Part shown: positions 49,955-57,452 of the stretch, piece after piece
Layout of the letters: every line of letters begins with the position of its first letter
How positions within the stretch are numbered: the first letter of the stretch is position 1
IMG/VR virus record: IMGVR_UViG_3300048008_000449
Location: 124,001-188,000 of that record
Strand: one strand, 5' to 3'
Length of the DNA stretch: 64,000 nucleotides
Origin: a virus
Program-made: the position numbers and the translations under genes
Notes under the pieces: generated by a model
Database searches by the model: none
Told to the model about the DNA's origin: nothing
The model's input: only the letters and a program-made list of their open reading frames with translations

Positions 49955-51413
49955 TTTTATTCCACTTTAATAACTTCTGTAAGTAATTATCAGGAATTTC
50001 TGTAAATTTATCCATTTCTTGTTTATCAATCCATACTAGATTTGGATGTGTAAGAGTTCCACGTGATGATAACACTAAAACGTTATTCTGATATGAGCTA
50101 TCTTTAATCTTGCCCATTAATTCATTATGTAATTCCCATCGTTGCTGTAAACTATAATAAAACGAAGTAGGTAAGTAATGAAATATGTTACTTAGATAAC
50201 AAAATGTTATTGGATGACGTAATCTATCTGTTTTAAAAGAATTAACAAATCCTTGATATGTATTTGGATCAAAAATGTTAATTGGCAAATAAACTACTTC
50301 AATCTCTGGTAATACTTCAGTTATCCATTTTTGAAATCCACGTTCATTTAATTTATCAAATACTTCTTGTGTATGTGGTAACTTATTTTTTCCTCTAAAT
50401 ATATCTCTTTGGTATTTTTCATCTGGTGCTAATTTATTCATTAAGTCAGTAGCAAATTTTTCGTAATTAGTACCGTCCCATTGTTCAATAATTGTTTTTG
50501 TAATATTAATAGCAAATTTACTAATATCGTAAACAAGTATCTTACTGTATTTGTCACATCCTAGTTCAAATGCATATATTAATGGTGTTAATCCTGCGGC
50601 CGGTACAACTAGTGTATCCCATTTTTCGTCCCATTCTGGATATTGTAATTTTCTTCTTTCAACTTCAAGATGAATATCTCTCAATGGCTCAGTATTAGCA
50701 ATAAAGAATATGTCTAAATCAATCTGTTCCATAACACCTGATAAATGTCTTGGTCCATCTTCTTTTACTTCTGGATAAGAATAATGTTTCTCATCTCTAA
50801 TATTTTTATTCCACGATAGAATTCGTTGTTGGTCATCTAATAAAGACTTTACTAAATTCCAACCTGTATGTTTTGCATTATATGTTTTAGTATTTTTACC
50901 TGGTCCAATCCAATGAGGGGTATAATCATCATGCCAATTTGATATACTTCTAGCAGGTTCAATTGTTTCTAATGATTTAGCTTCTGGTGAACCCCAAGCT
51001 GGCTTGCCTGCTTTTACCCACCATTCAACATCAAGCATAAATGCTTGTGGATGTAAAGAATAATATTCATCGCCTTTATCAACTATATGTCCAATAAATG
51101 TTGCATCTTTATTTTCTTCATAAAATTTTACAAACTGTTCTTTAAAATTAGATAAAGGAGTTGTTCCTTGTTTGAACACTAATATCTTTTTATATTTCTT
51201 CTCAACTGCATCTTCTAACAAACCTTCTATAGTATCATTGGCCATTTGTTCGTGGAAATAGAATCCCAATTCCATTGACCAATAATCTGTTAAGTTTTTA
51301 GTGTATCCTCGAGCGAAGTCATCTTTAATGCTATTGTTATATAGCCAGCCAAACCCTAATTCTTTTGATTTACTTTTATGTTGCCACCATTGATGCCCAA
51401 ACATGTTTAACAT
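49947..51413 (-). CDS. Large unknown protein, paralogue 2, 488 aa
   Basis: Same architecture as the 483-aa neighbour: FGWLYNNSIKDDFARGY, KKILVFKQGTTPLSNFKEQFVKFYEENKDATFIGHIVDKGDEYYSLHPQAFMLDVEWW, VDTHWIGPGKN-type segment (PHWIGPGKNTKTYNAKHTGWN), then TLVVPAAGLTPLIYAFELGCDKYSKILVYDISKFAINITKTIIEQWDGTNY. The high similarity points to a recent tandem duplication. AAGGA and a late promoter lie before it, and the end overlaps paralogue 1 by 8 nt. No certain function. Confidence 0.6.
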   Translation of the reverse strand: MLNMFGHQWWQHKSKSKELGFGWLYNNSIKDDFARGYTKNLTDYWSMELGFYFHEQMANDTIEGLLEDAVEKKYKKILVFKQGTTPLSNFKEQFVKFYEENKDATFIGHIVDKGDEYYSLHPQAFMLDVEWWVKAGKPAWGSPEAKSLETIEPARSISNWHDDYTPHWIGPGKNTKTYNAKHTGWNLVKSLLDDQQRILSWNKNIRDEKHYSYPEVKEDGPRHLSGVMEQIDLDIFFIANTEPLRDIHLEVERRKLQYPEWDEKWDTLVVPAAGLTPLIYAFELGCDKYSKILVYDISKFAINITKTIIEQWDGTNYEKFATDLMNKLAPDEKYQRDIFRGKNKLPHTQEVFDKLNERGFQKWITEVLPEIEVVYLPINIFDPNTYQGFVNSFKTDRLRHPITFCYLSNIFHYLPTSFYYSLQQRWELHNELMGKIKDSSYQNNVLVLSSRGTLTHPNLVWIDKQEMDKFTEIPDNYLQKLLKWNKNV

Positions 51414-51438
51414 ATATATTTCCTTTATAGTATATGTT

Positions 51439-51446
51439 TATTTATT
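51439..51446 (-). promoter_or_regulatory. Late-type promoter (AATAAATA)
   Basis: AATAAATAAACATATAC on the minus strand at the end of the dNMP kinase gene, 25 nt before paralogue 2. Confidence 0.5.
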
Positions 51447-52074
51447 CTATAATTTTTTGCAGAGTTTGAGACTTAAAATTTTCTAATGTAGATGTGTTAG
51501 TTAAGTTAATATCAAAATTCCAACCTGCCCAACTCCATTCGCTTTTATGTACATCAGGAAAAACAACAGACATACTGTTATGTTCAACATTATTTGCACC
51601 TGCTTGATTAATACTAGAAGCAGTAGCCCACCATAATGGTTTCTCATTTCTCCAAACAACTGCTGTTGTTCCACCTAATTTTTTAATTGCTTTAAGTTCA
51701 TTAAAAAATCTACAGTCACTAATAACAACATTTTTTGTACACATCTCAATTTGACGTTCACATGCCGCAACCCAGATATCTGGATGGAAATGTGTTCTCA
51801 AAACATCAGTGCCTACGTGTTGTAATGCAAATCTTGGAGTAAAATTAGGAATATCTAAACGCTCAGCCCACCACTCATCAACAGTTTCTCTCCATACTCT
51901 ACTTTCTGATGTATTTCCTTCTAGTAGGATTCTGTCCCAACCAAATATATTTGCACATGCATCTTTTAATACTCCTGCAAAACTAATACGTTGAAAGCCT
52001 TCTTCGATGAGAAAACCTGCGGCGGTGTCTTTTCCGTGACCAATAAGGCCACATATACCAATTACTTTTTTCAT
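51442..52074 (-). CDS. gp1: Deoxynucleoside monophosphate kinase (T4 gp1)
   Basis: 210 aa. P-loop CGLIGHGKDTAAG at about 8-20, RISFAGVLKDACANIFGWDR (substrate lid region), FTPRFALQHVGTDVLRTHFHPDIW near 79-101 and VVISDCRFFNELKAI near 116-130 (Walker B-type) match T4 gp1 kinases. It phosphorylates dNMPs to dNDPs for DNA synthesis, complementing NrdAB. A host-type promoter with a perfect TATAAT ends 6 nt before the ATG, so the mRNA is leaderless. Confidence 0.9.
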   Translation of the reverse strand: MKKVIGICGLIGHGKDTAAGFLIEEGFQRISFAGVLKDACANIFGWDRILLEGNTSESRVWRETVDEWWAERLDIPNFTPRFALQHVGTDVLRTHFHPDIWVAACERQIEMCTKNVVISDCRFFNELKAIKKLGGTTAVVWRNEKPLWWATASSINQAGANNVEHNSMSVVFPDVHKSEWSWAGWNFDINLTNTSTLENFKSQTLQKIIE

Positions 52075-52080
52075 AAATTT

Positions 52081-52109
52081 ATTATAGTGGGTTTTTAATT
52101 ATTTGTCAA
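52081..52109 (-). promoter_or_regulatory. Host sigma70-type promoter, leaderless (gp1)
   Basis: TTGACA at 52104-52109, 17-nt spacer, TATAAT at 52081-52086, then 6 nt (AAATTT) and ATG. It overlaps the end of the 211-aa oxygenase gene. Confidence 0.8.
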
Positions 52110-52734
52110 TAACAAAGTTATTGTTTCTAAGTTTTTCAACTACGTCTTCAAACTTCTCACCTAATACTTTAATTCTTAGGTAAATTCTTTCTCTTTTAAT
52201 AGTAGGTACACCGTGTACAGTCATTCCATTAAATAATGTAGGGTGCTTATTGCTATAGTAGTGATTATATTCAATATCTAAATCATTCCATCCATATTTC
52301 TTTTCATAGTTAACATTTCTTTCTGGGGTAACTCCAACTCTACTATAAAAACTAATTGGTTCGCCTGCATCTTCTGGCATAATAGGAAACATTATTCCAC
52401 ACCACATGTAATGATCAGTATGAGGGTGAAAGCTATAACCTGGATCGTAATGTAATAAATCAATGTCACGTGGAGCAATAGGTTGTTTGAAGTTAAACAT
52501 ATTAACGTATTTTTCTATTACTGGATAATCAAGTAAGTTTTTGCCTTCAGTTTTTTGTACTGCAATAGCGTTCATACCTGTTCTGCCTTTGAACTCTCTC
52601 TTTTCTGGAGAAAGGTATTGCATATAATCTCCAAATTGCATTATATTATGTTTATGTTGATTTACAAAATCTAATAGTTCTAACCTATCGTATGTTACTT
52701 CGTCGATAGTACAGTGGTGATTACCAAGTTGCAT
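52099..52734 (-). CDS. 2OG/Fe(II)-oxygenase-like protein, 211 aa
   Basis: IDLLHYDPGYSFHPHTDHYMWCGIMFPI near residues 91-118 holds H-x-D (HTD). NKHPTLFNGMTVHGVPTIKRERIYLRIKV near 164-192 gives the distal His and the C-terminal Arg. This is the prolyl-hydroxylase/Fe2OG type. It follows the neck gene by 3 nt and precedes gp1. Substrate unknown. Confidence 0.72.
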   Translation of the reverse strand: MQLGNHHCTIDEVTYDRLELLDFVNQHKHNIMQFGDYMQYLSPEKREFKGRTGMNAIAVQKTEGKNLLDYPVIEKYVNMFNFKQPIAPRDIDLLHYDPGYSFHPHTDHYMWCGIMFPIMPEDAGEPISFYSRVGVTPERNVNYEKKYGWNDLDIEYNHYYSNKHPTLFNGMTVHGVPTIKRERIYLRIKVLGEKFEDVVEKLRNNNFVIDK

Positions 52735-52737
52735 TTT

Positions 52738-53475
52738 TTACCCTATTACAAAGCCAAGTCCTGTACTTCCATCGTTGTATAATGTTAGTTCAGTTTCTAA
52801 TTTATCAATTTCTGCTTGTGCGTCTGCTCTAAGTTGATCTGCGTTCATTGTAGTACCACCTTGTGGTCCTGCAATCTGTGTAAATTTACCACGTGCTTCT
52901 GATAAGATCATTTTAGCATGAGCAAATGCATAATCTTTTAACCAAGGTCCTGCATATGTATCTTCTAATAAACTTTCTGTTGGTCTATAATTGTAGCAAT
53001 GCAATACTGCATTGTCATTTGCTTTAATTTTACGCTGTAAAATTAATTTTTTATCTTGAGGTCTCCAAGTAAACATTATTTCAGCACCAAATAGTCTACC
53101 CATTGTTTCTCTATTCTGTTGTAAGAAATCAAATGATGCTAATCCACCATTTCTACTACTTCCTAATAGGTACGTATTAATGTAAGCGGCTTGGAATGGT
53201 TCTATATCGTTACCTGTTCCACTACTTACACCAGTTGTTCTACGATAAATGTCACGAACTTCCATTACTTCTTCAGGTAAAGTATATTCACTTTGATCCT
53301 TTATCATATCTAATATAATAAAGCTCTCCTCAACTGCGTTTTCTGCACGTTGTCTATACTTTGATAAAGATTTGTCTATTGCTAGCTCATAATGTTCCGG
53401 ATCTAGCTCAACATCAATCATTCCACCACCTAGGCGAAGTTCTATTTCTTTTTGAAGTTTGTTTGATGCACTCAT
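52738..53475 (-). CDS. gp13: Neck/head-completion protein (gp13-like)
   Basis: 245 aa. LQKEIELRLGGGMIDVELDPEHYELAIDKSLSKYRQRAENAVEESFIILDM, then YTLPEEVMEVRDIYRR, LFGAEIMFTWRPQDKKLILQRK and the C-terminal ARGKFTQIAGPQGGTTMNADQLRADAQAEIDKLE...GFVIG match a family annotated as a neck protein in T4-like marine phages. It joins head and tail. Late promoter and AGGAG lie upstream. The exact number (gp13) is from memory and not certain. Confidence 0.65.
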   Translation of the reverse strand: MSASNKLQKEIELRLGGGMIDVELDPEHYELAIDKSLSKYRQRAENAVEESFIILDMIKDQSEYTLPEEVMEVRDIYRRTTGVSSGTGNDIEPFQAAYINTYLLGSSRNGGLASFDFLQQNRETMGRLFGAEIMFTWRPQDKKLILQRKIKANDNAVLHCYNYRPTESLLEDTYAGPWLKDYAFAHAKMILSEARGKFTQIAGPQGGTTMNADQLRADAQAEIDKLETELTLYNDGSTGLGFVIG

Positions 53476-53498
53476 TTACGTTATTCTCCTGCTGTATG

Positions 53499-53506
53499 TA
53501 TTTATC
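53499..53506 (-). promoter_or_regulatory. Late-type promoter (GATAAATA) of the neck gene
   Basis: GATAAATACATACAG on the minus strand, then AGGAG and ATG. Confidence 0.65.
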
Positions 53507-53513
53507 ATAACAA

Positions 53514-54233
53514 CTAGAAATTTATTGTACGTTTACCAATCCTGACAGGGTTATTTAAACACTCTTCTAGATATTTTCTAGCTACATTTTGCCATATTGG
53601 GTACTGCTCGTCTTTAATATCATCAATAAACAGTAATTGTTCAAAATTTGTATCTTTATATAATGAACAATAATGTTTAATATATGTAGTGTCTACTAGT
53701 TTAAGTTCGTCTTTAAATGAACTTGTATTAATTATGCCAGGTGTGTGATCGGTATATGTTAATCCATTCCAAGCATCATTGACATTTTGAAAACGAGTAT
53801 ATGGCTGATCAGCATCTGGATAATTATAGTCTATGTATATAATTTCATTTACTGCTTGGCGTTGTGCCCATCTTGCAAACAGTCTGCTTTTACCAGGATG
53901 AACATTAACTCTACCAGGAATCCAATATGCAACTGGCTTGTAAATTATATCTTGATCTGCCATATGCAAATTCTGTACTACATATCTGCATTGCTGTCCT
54001 GTCTGCATATGGAAAAAATTTTTACTATTGTTAATATAGTATTCGTAATGTTCATCTATTTCTTTCCAATTTTTTCTTACAAACCTTACCCAAGGTGCAA
54101 GAGTAGAGTATAATATTTCTGGAATACTTAGACTATAATTTCTAATATTAGATGCGTCGAAATAACCTATGTTTCCGCCGCATTCTATATGATTGTCATA
54201 CCATTTTACAAAGTCATTATATGCATTATCCAT
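53514..54233 (-). CDS. Hypothetical protein, 239 aa
   Basis: It has one short segment worth noting: VAYWIPGRVNVHPGKSRLFARWAQ near residues 102-125. HPGKSR resembles the phosphate-binding G-x-x-R loop of ParB/sulfiredoxin-like proteins. The rest (KWYDNHIECGGN, TYTDHTPGIIN, LLFIDDIKDEQYPIWQ) is unassigned. A late promoter 5 nt before the ATG suggests a leaderless late transcript. Confidence 0.6.
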   Translation of the reverse strand: MDNAYNDFVKWYDNHIECGGNIGYFDASNIRNYSLSIPEILYSTLAPWVRFVRKNWKEIDEHYEYYINNSKNFFHMQTGQQCRYVVQNLHMADQDIIYKPVAYWIPGRVNVHPGKSRLFARWAQRQAVNEIIYIDYNYPDADQPYTRFQNVNDAWNGLTYTDHTPGIINTSSFKDELKLVDTTYIKHYCSLYKDTNFEQLLFIDDIKDEQYPIWQNVARKYLEECLNNPVRIGKRTINF

Positions 54234-54237
54234 GCAA

Positions 54238-55530
54238 TTATTTATTAAATGTTGCTAGTAGTATAACTTCGCCGTTTACTCGACCGTTTAGTTTAGTTTC
54301 TGTTGTCTTTAATGTTTCGAACAACTTTTCTGTTTTAGATCTTGTAGCTTTTTTAACTTCTGGTAAGAATTCAGCAGGTTTACGAACAGTACGTTGTACA
54401 CTTTTGTCTTCATCGTAACCTATTATAGTAGTTCCTTTAACACTTAGTCCACTACCTTCACGTTTTAATCCCATAGGATCTACATTCTTAGCATAATACA
54501 TTCCTATCTTACGGTTCTTAGTGTTAAAAACCACCAGTATTCGGGCGTAAACAATATCTGCTGGTGTTATGCTACCTAAACCATAATCAGTGTCTGTTTG
54601 CTTAAATTTGAGCTTCTTAACAATATCTTCTGGACTCTTTGTACGAGTCTTACGTGGCTTACGATTTGCTTTACTTTCTGCTTCAACAATATCACATGCA
54701 TCTACTATTTTACGATATACTTCTAATAGTGCTTTTTTCTGTTGAGCATTAAGGTGATTATATCCTTCTTCTAATTGTTCACGCCAGTCATCAATTTTAT
54801 CTTTAGGAATTTTAGTATTAAGTTCTGTGTATTCTTCTAATCCGTGAATATACCCTTTACGTATAATACGTGCATGAGCTTGCTTAACACCTGCTCTACG
54901 AAACATCTCAACTGGAGCAAAGTCTTTTACAAATTTTAAATCATAACCTGAGTTAACCCAGTCGTCTAAAAATTGTTCAACTTCATCAGTCATTTGCATT
55001 GCGGCTTTATGAAGCAAATCTTGTATTGTAGGTTTATATACATTCGCTGTTCGTTTAGCTTCTGCTTCTGCTAATTTTTCAGCTTCTTCTACAAACGTTG
55101 AACCTTCTTCAATTGCATTAGTAATACGTGATTTAATATATGTAGAAATTGGCTGAGGTGTACCGCCTGTACCAGGAAGACTTTCCCAATATGCATTCCA
55201 TGCTAGGTGTATATCAGGACAACCCATTGTAAGCATACGACAGTAATATCCTGTTACTGCACTAAGTGATTGGCTTTTTGCTGCCTTTACACATTTAATA
55301 TCTTTTTTTGTATAATCATTTGCAAGCATCCAATCATATGCATACTCAACTAAATCGCTTGCTTTATAATTACGATAATAATATTCAGTTGCATGTTGTC
55401 TTTTAACATGATATTCTTTACCAGACCAACCGTCTGCACCCTCCCATGAAGGATCTTGTAATGAACCTTTACGGATTCGTTGTGAAGGTGCTCTTGCTTT
55501 TTTCTTTTTAGTAGCTTTGGGTAATGCCAT
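54238..55530 (-). CDS. Conserved T4-like phage protein, 430 aa
   Basis: A basic N-terminus (PKATKKKKARAPSQRIRKGSLQ) precedes a helical body (YNYKASDLVEYAYDWM, LNAQQKKALLEVYRKIVDACDIVEAESKANRKPRKTRTKS at about 238-277) and a C-terminal beta domain (ITPADIVYARILVVFNTKNRKIGMYYAKN, then SGLSVKGTTIIGYDEDKSVQRTVRKP). The family is conserved in T4-like marine phages and unassigned. A DNA-binding function fits the charge. It is an early gene behind the promoter at 55699-55727. Confidence 0.7.
   Translation of the reverse strand: MALPKATKKKKARAPSQRIRKGSLQDPSWEGADGWSGKEYHVKRQHATEYYYRNYKASDLVEYAYDWMLANDYTKKDIKCVKAAKSQSLSAVTGYYCRMLTMGCPDIHLAWNAYWESLPGTGGTPQPISTYIKSRITNAIEEGSTFVEEAEKLAEAEAKRTANVYKPTIQDLLHKAAMQMTDEVEQFLDDWVNSGYDLKFVKDFAPVEMFRRAGVKQAHARIIRKGYIHGLEEYTELNTKIPKDKIDDWREQLEEGYNHLNAQQKKALLEVYRKIVDACDIVEAESKANRKPRKTRTKSPEDIVKKLKFKQTDTDYGLGSITPADIVYARILVVFNTKNRKIGMYYAKNVDPMGLKREGSGLSVKGTTIIGYDEDKSVQRTVRKPAEFLPEVKKATRSKTEKLFETLKTTETKLNGRVNGEVILLATFNK
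54239..54246 (-). promoter_or_regulatory. Late-type promoter (AATAAATA), leaderless
   Basis: AATAAATA, then ATTGC and the ATG of the 239-aa gene. It overlaps the stop of the 430-aa gene. Confidence 0.5.
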
Positions 55531-55533
55531 TGC

Positions 55534-55671
55534 TTATACTCCGTGATAATCTTCGAACATATGACGATCTAGTTCGTCTGCTTTATTTTGATACTTATCA
55601 ATTAAAGACAAAACTTCGTCGGTTTGAGGTAATTTTTTTAATTCTTCGATGAATTCTAACAACTCCATCAT
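55534..55671 (-). CDS. Small acidic helical protein, 45 aa
   Basis: Two adjacent ATGs at 55666-55671 with AGGAG about 10 nt upstream. The product is helical and acidic (MELLEFIEELKKLPQ, EVLSLIDKYQNKADELDRHMFEDY). It is the first gene behind the host-type promoter at 55699-55727 and precedes the 430-aa gene by 3 nt. Its size is small but the ribosome site and position support it. Confidence 0.6.
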   Translation of the reverse strand: MMELLEFIEELKKLPQTDEVLSLIDKYQNKADELDRHMFEDYHGV

Positions 55672-55698
55672 AGTATGATTACTCCTGTGAATGTTCTA

Positions 55699-55727
55699 AG
55701 TATACGGCTTCTAGTTTATAGTGTCAA
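55699..55727 (-). promoter_or_regulatory. Host sigma70-type promoter
   Basis: TTGACA at 55722-55727, 17-nt spacer, TATACT at 55699-55704. It drives the 45-aa and 430-aa genes and overlaps the end of the 119-aa gene. Confidence 0.78.
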
Positions 55728-56070
55728 CCGGTTTGAATCCAAAATTAGCAACTACATGTTGAGAACCCGATGAATCTTCAACAATATCTCCAACACTAAC
55801 ACTATACATACGAGATAAACGTTCTATATTTTCTTCAGGACCCATGTTACCTGTGTGAAACACGCCTTCTAATCCATCAGCGGTAATGTTACTAACATGT
55901 GTATAGTAGCCTCGGTTAAAAGCATCAGCGGCAACTGTACCAATTTCATTTTTACTAAAGTTCATGTCTAGCTTTAATGATTGTTTATGAACAGCATCGT
56001 GTCCTTCAGCATTAACTAGATCTATTTCGGCATCTGTTAAATGAATTTGGTATAATTTATATGTTTGCAT
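55711..56070 (-). CDS. Conserved T4-like phage protein, 119 aa
   Basis: The pattern YKLYQIHLTDAEIDLVNAEGHDAVHKQSLKLDMNF, then ADAFNRGYYTHVSNITADGLEGVFHTGNMGPEENIERLSRMYSVSVGDIV, is strongly conserved in T4-like marine phages. A small alpha/beta protein of unknown function. It is an early gene with a host-type promoter carrying the shared dyad element. Confidence 0.8.
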   Translation of the reverse strand: MQTYKLYQIHLTDAEIDLVNAEGHDAVHKQSLKLDMNFSKNEIGTVAADAFNRGYYTHVSNITADGLEGVFHTGNMGPEENIERLSRMYSVSVGDIVEDSSGSQHVVANFGFKPVDTIN

Positions 56071-56099
56071 TTCTGACTCCTTTAATTAACTATACATAC

Positions 56100-56128
56100 A
56101 GTATACGATAAGACGTCTTGGTTGTCAA
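56100..56128 (-). promoter_or_regulatory. Host sigma70-type promoter with dyad (119-aa gene)
   Basis: TTGACA at 56123-56128, 17-nt spacer containing the palindrome AAGACGTCTT, TATACT at 56100-56105 followed by GTATGTATA. It closely matches the promoters at 32015 and 33226. Confidence 0.8.
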
Positions 56129-56140
56129 CCTTTAGTCGTC

Positions 56141-56168
56141 AGAAAAAACCCAATAAAATCAATGGGTT
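56141..56168 (-). terminator. Rho-independent terminator of the halogenase gene
   Basis: Stem AACCCA / TGGGTT with a 10-nt loop, followed by TTTTTC on the minus strand, 15 nt after the halogenase stop. Confidence 0.8.
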
Positions 56169-56183
56169 ATAATTTTTTTAAAT

Positions 56184-57389
56184 TTATTTTGATTTATAGT
56201 GAATTAATTTGTCATAATATAGTGCTAAAGTAGCCCATATTGCGTCTGGGTACAAGTTAGTATATTTGTTTCCCATTTTATGATAATTTTCCCATACTGT
56301 TTTACTTACATCAAACTTACTGTAATATTTCCAAAAATCAGTATCTGTTCTATCACTTAACATGTAATGATGTTTTATATATGTACTATTATCATTCCAA
56401 ACATTACGCATTGCTCTATTGTAAGTTTTAGCCCCATATCCACGTTTTAAGCACCGTACAAGCGTTGTTATACTGAATTGCGTCATAAACAGTGCATTAC
56501 TTTCTAAAGGGTCTATAAAGCCGTTACTGAGCCCTACTGCAACTACATTATTGTGCCAGGGATTAGCTAAGACACTAGGATTCCATTTTAACAGTCTAGG
56601 TGTTTTTCCCATAAAGGGAGTTCTGTGTGCATTTACTTTATTAAACTCTGCAAGTGCATCTTCGTCAGTTTGATGTTTGCTACTAAACACATATCCTGTT
56701 CCAATTCTATTTGTTAAATCAATTATAAATTGCCAACCATTACTACGTGCTACGCTTTGAGTGTATCCTTGTACATCATTATCTTGCAATTCAAAAGGAC
56801 AAACCCATGCTCTATCTACTAAATGATTTTCTAATTGTACTTCAGTATTGTCTTTTACAAATTTTCTACGAAACCCTGTGCAGTCTATATATAAATCATA
56901 TCCCTCTGGTAACTCGTCTAATGTGTCTATAATGTGAGTTACATTTTTACAATTATTTTTAACTATGTCTCCGGCTTTTTCAGCATCTAAGTGATATGCA
57001 GTTGCTTGCCAGCCACCTTTGTGATATAGTTGATCATTAATGTTATGCTTATCAACAATACCACTATCGTATTGTTGTTTCCATTTATCAAAAACATTAT
57101 TATCATTAAACCAAAAGGTGAATGCAAACGGATCGCCATTTGGCTTATTCCATTGACTCTTTATGTTTCCAAATTTCTTTTGTGCATTACTTTTTTCCAT
57201 CCATTCGTCTTCTGACATTCCCATGTCTTCAAAGAATTGTGCAATCTGTGGTAATGTACTTTCGCCTACGCCTATAATAGGAATATCACTACTTTCAATA
57301 AGTGTAATATCATAATCTGGAAATTGTTTTTCTAAGTATCCTGCGGCCCACCATCCAGTAGTTCCGCCTCCAATAATACAAATTTTCAT
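56184..57389 (-). CDS. Flavin-dependent halogenase-like protein
   Basis: 401 aa, shorter than tryptophan halogenases (about 500-540). The FAD-binding IIGGGTTGWWAA is at residues 5-16, GVGESTLPQ at 40-48, and the family lysine context NAQKKF-GNIKSQW near 68-80 keeps a Lys at the catalytic position (K72). GFIDPLESNAL near 303-313 matches the active-site PLES motif. The WxWxIP signature is altered to WQFIID, so halogenation is uncertain and another flavin-monooxygenase reaction is possible. No flavin reductase gene adjoins it, though an FNR gene occurs at 2.3 kb. It has its own late promoter. Confidence 0.75.
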   Translation of the reverse strand: MKICIIGGGTTGWWAAGYLEKQFPDYDITLIESSDIPIIGVGESTLPQIAQFFEDMGMSEDEWMEKSNAQKKFGNIKSQWNKPNGDPFAFTFWFNDNNVFDKWKQQYDSGIVDKHNINDQLYHKGGWQATAYHLDAEKAGDIVKNNCKNVTHIIDTLDELPEGYDLYIDCTGFRRKFVKDNTEVQLENHLVDRAWVCPFELQDNDVQGYTQSVARSNGWQFIIDLTNRIGTGYVFSSKHQTDEDALAEFNKVNAHRTPFMGKTPRLLKWNPSVLANPWHNNVVAVGLSNGFIDPLESNALFMTQFSITTLVRCLKRGYGAKTYNRAMRNVWNDNSTYIKHHYMLSDRTDTDFWKYYSKFDVSKTVWENYHKMGNKYTNLYPDAIWATLALYYDKLIHYKSK

Positions 57390-57408
57390 AGTTGTTCCTT
57401 ATATGTAT

Positions 57409-57416
57409 TATTTATA
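57409..57416 (-). promoter_or_regulatory. Late-type promoter (TATAAATA) of the halogenase gene
   Basis: A perfect TATAAATA on the minus strand, 19 nt before the ATG, with AAGGAAC between. Confidence 0.7.
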
Positions 57417-57446
57417 ATAACGCAGGCGTATTTTACCTGCGTTATT
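57416..57446. terminator. Intergenic hairpin after the SbmA-like gene
   Basis: 11-bp inverted repeat AATAACGCAGG / CCTGCGTTATT with a 9-nt loop. No T-run follows on the minus strand, so termination strength is uncertain. Confidence 0.55.
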
Positions 57447-57452
57447 AAATTT

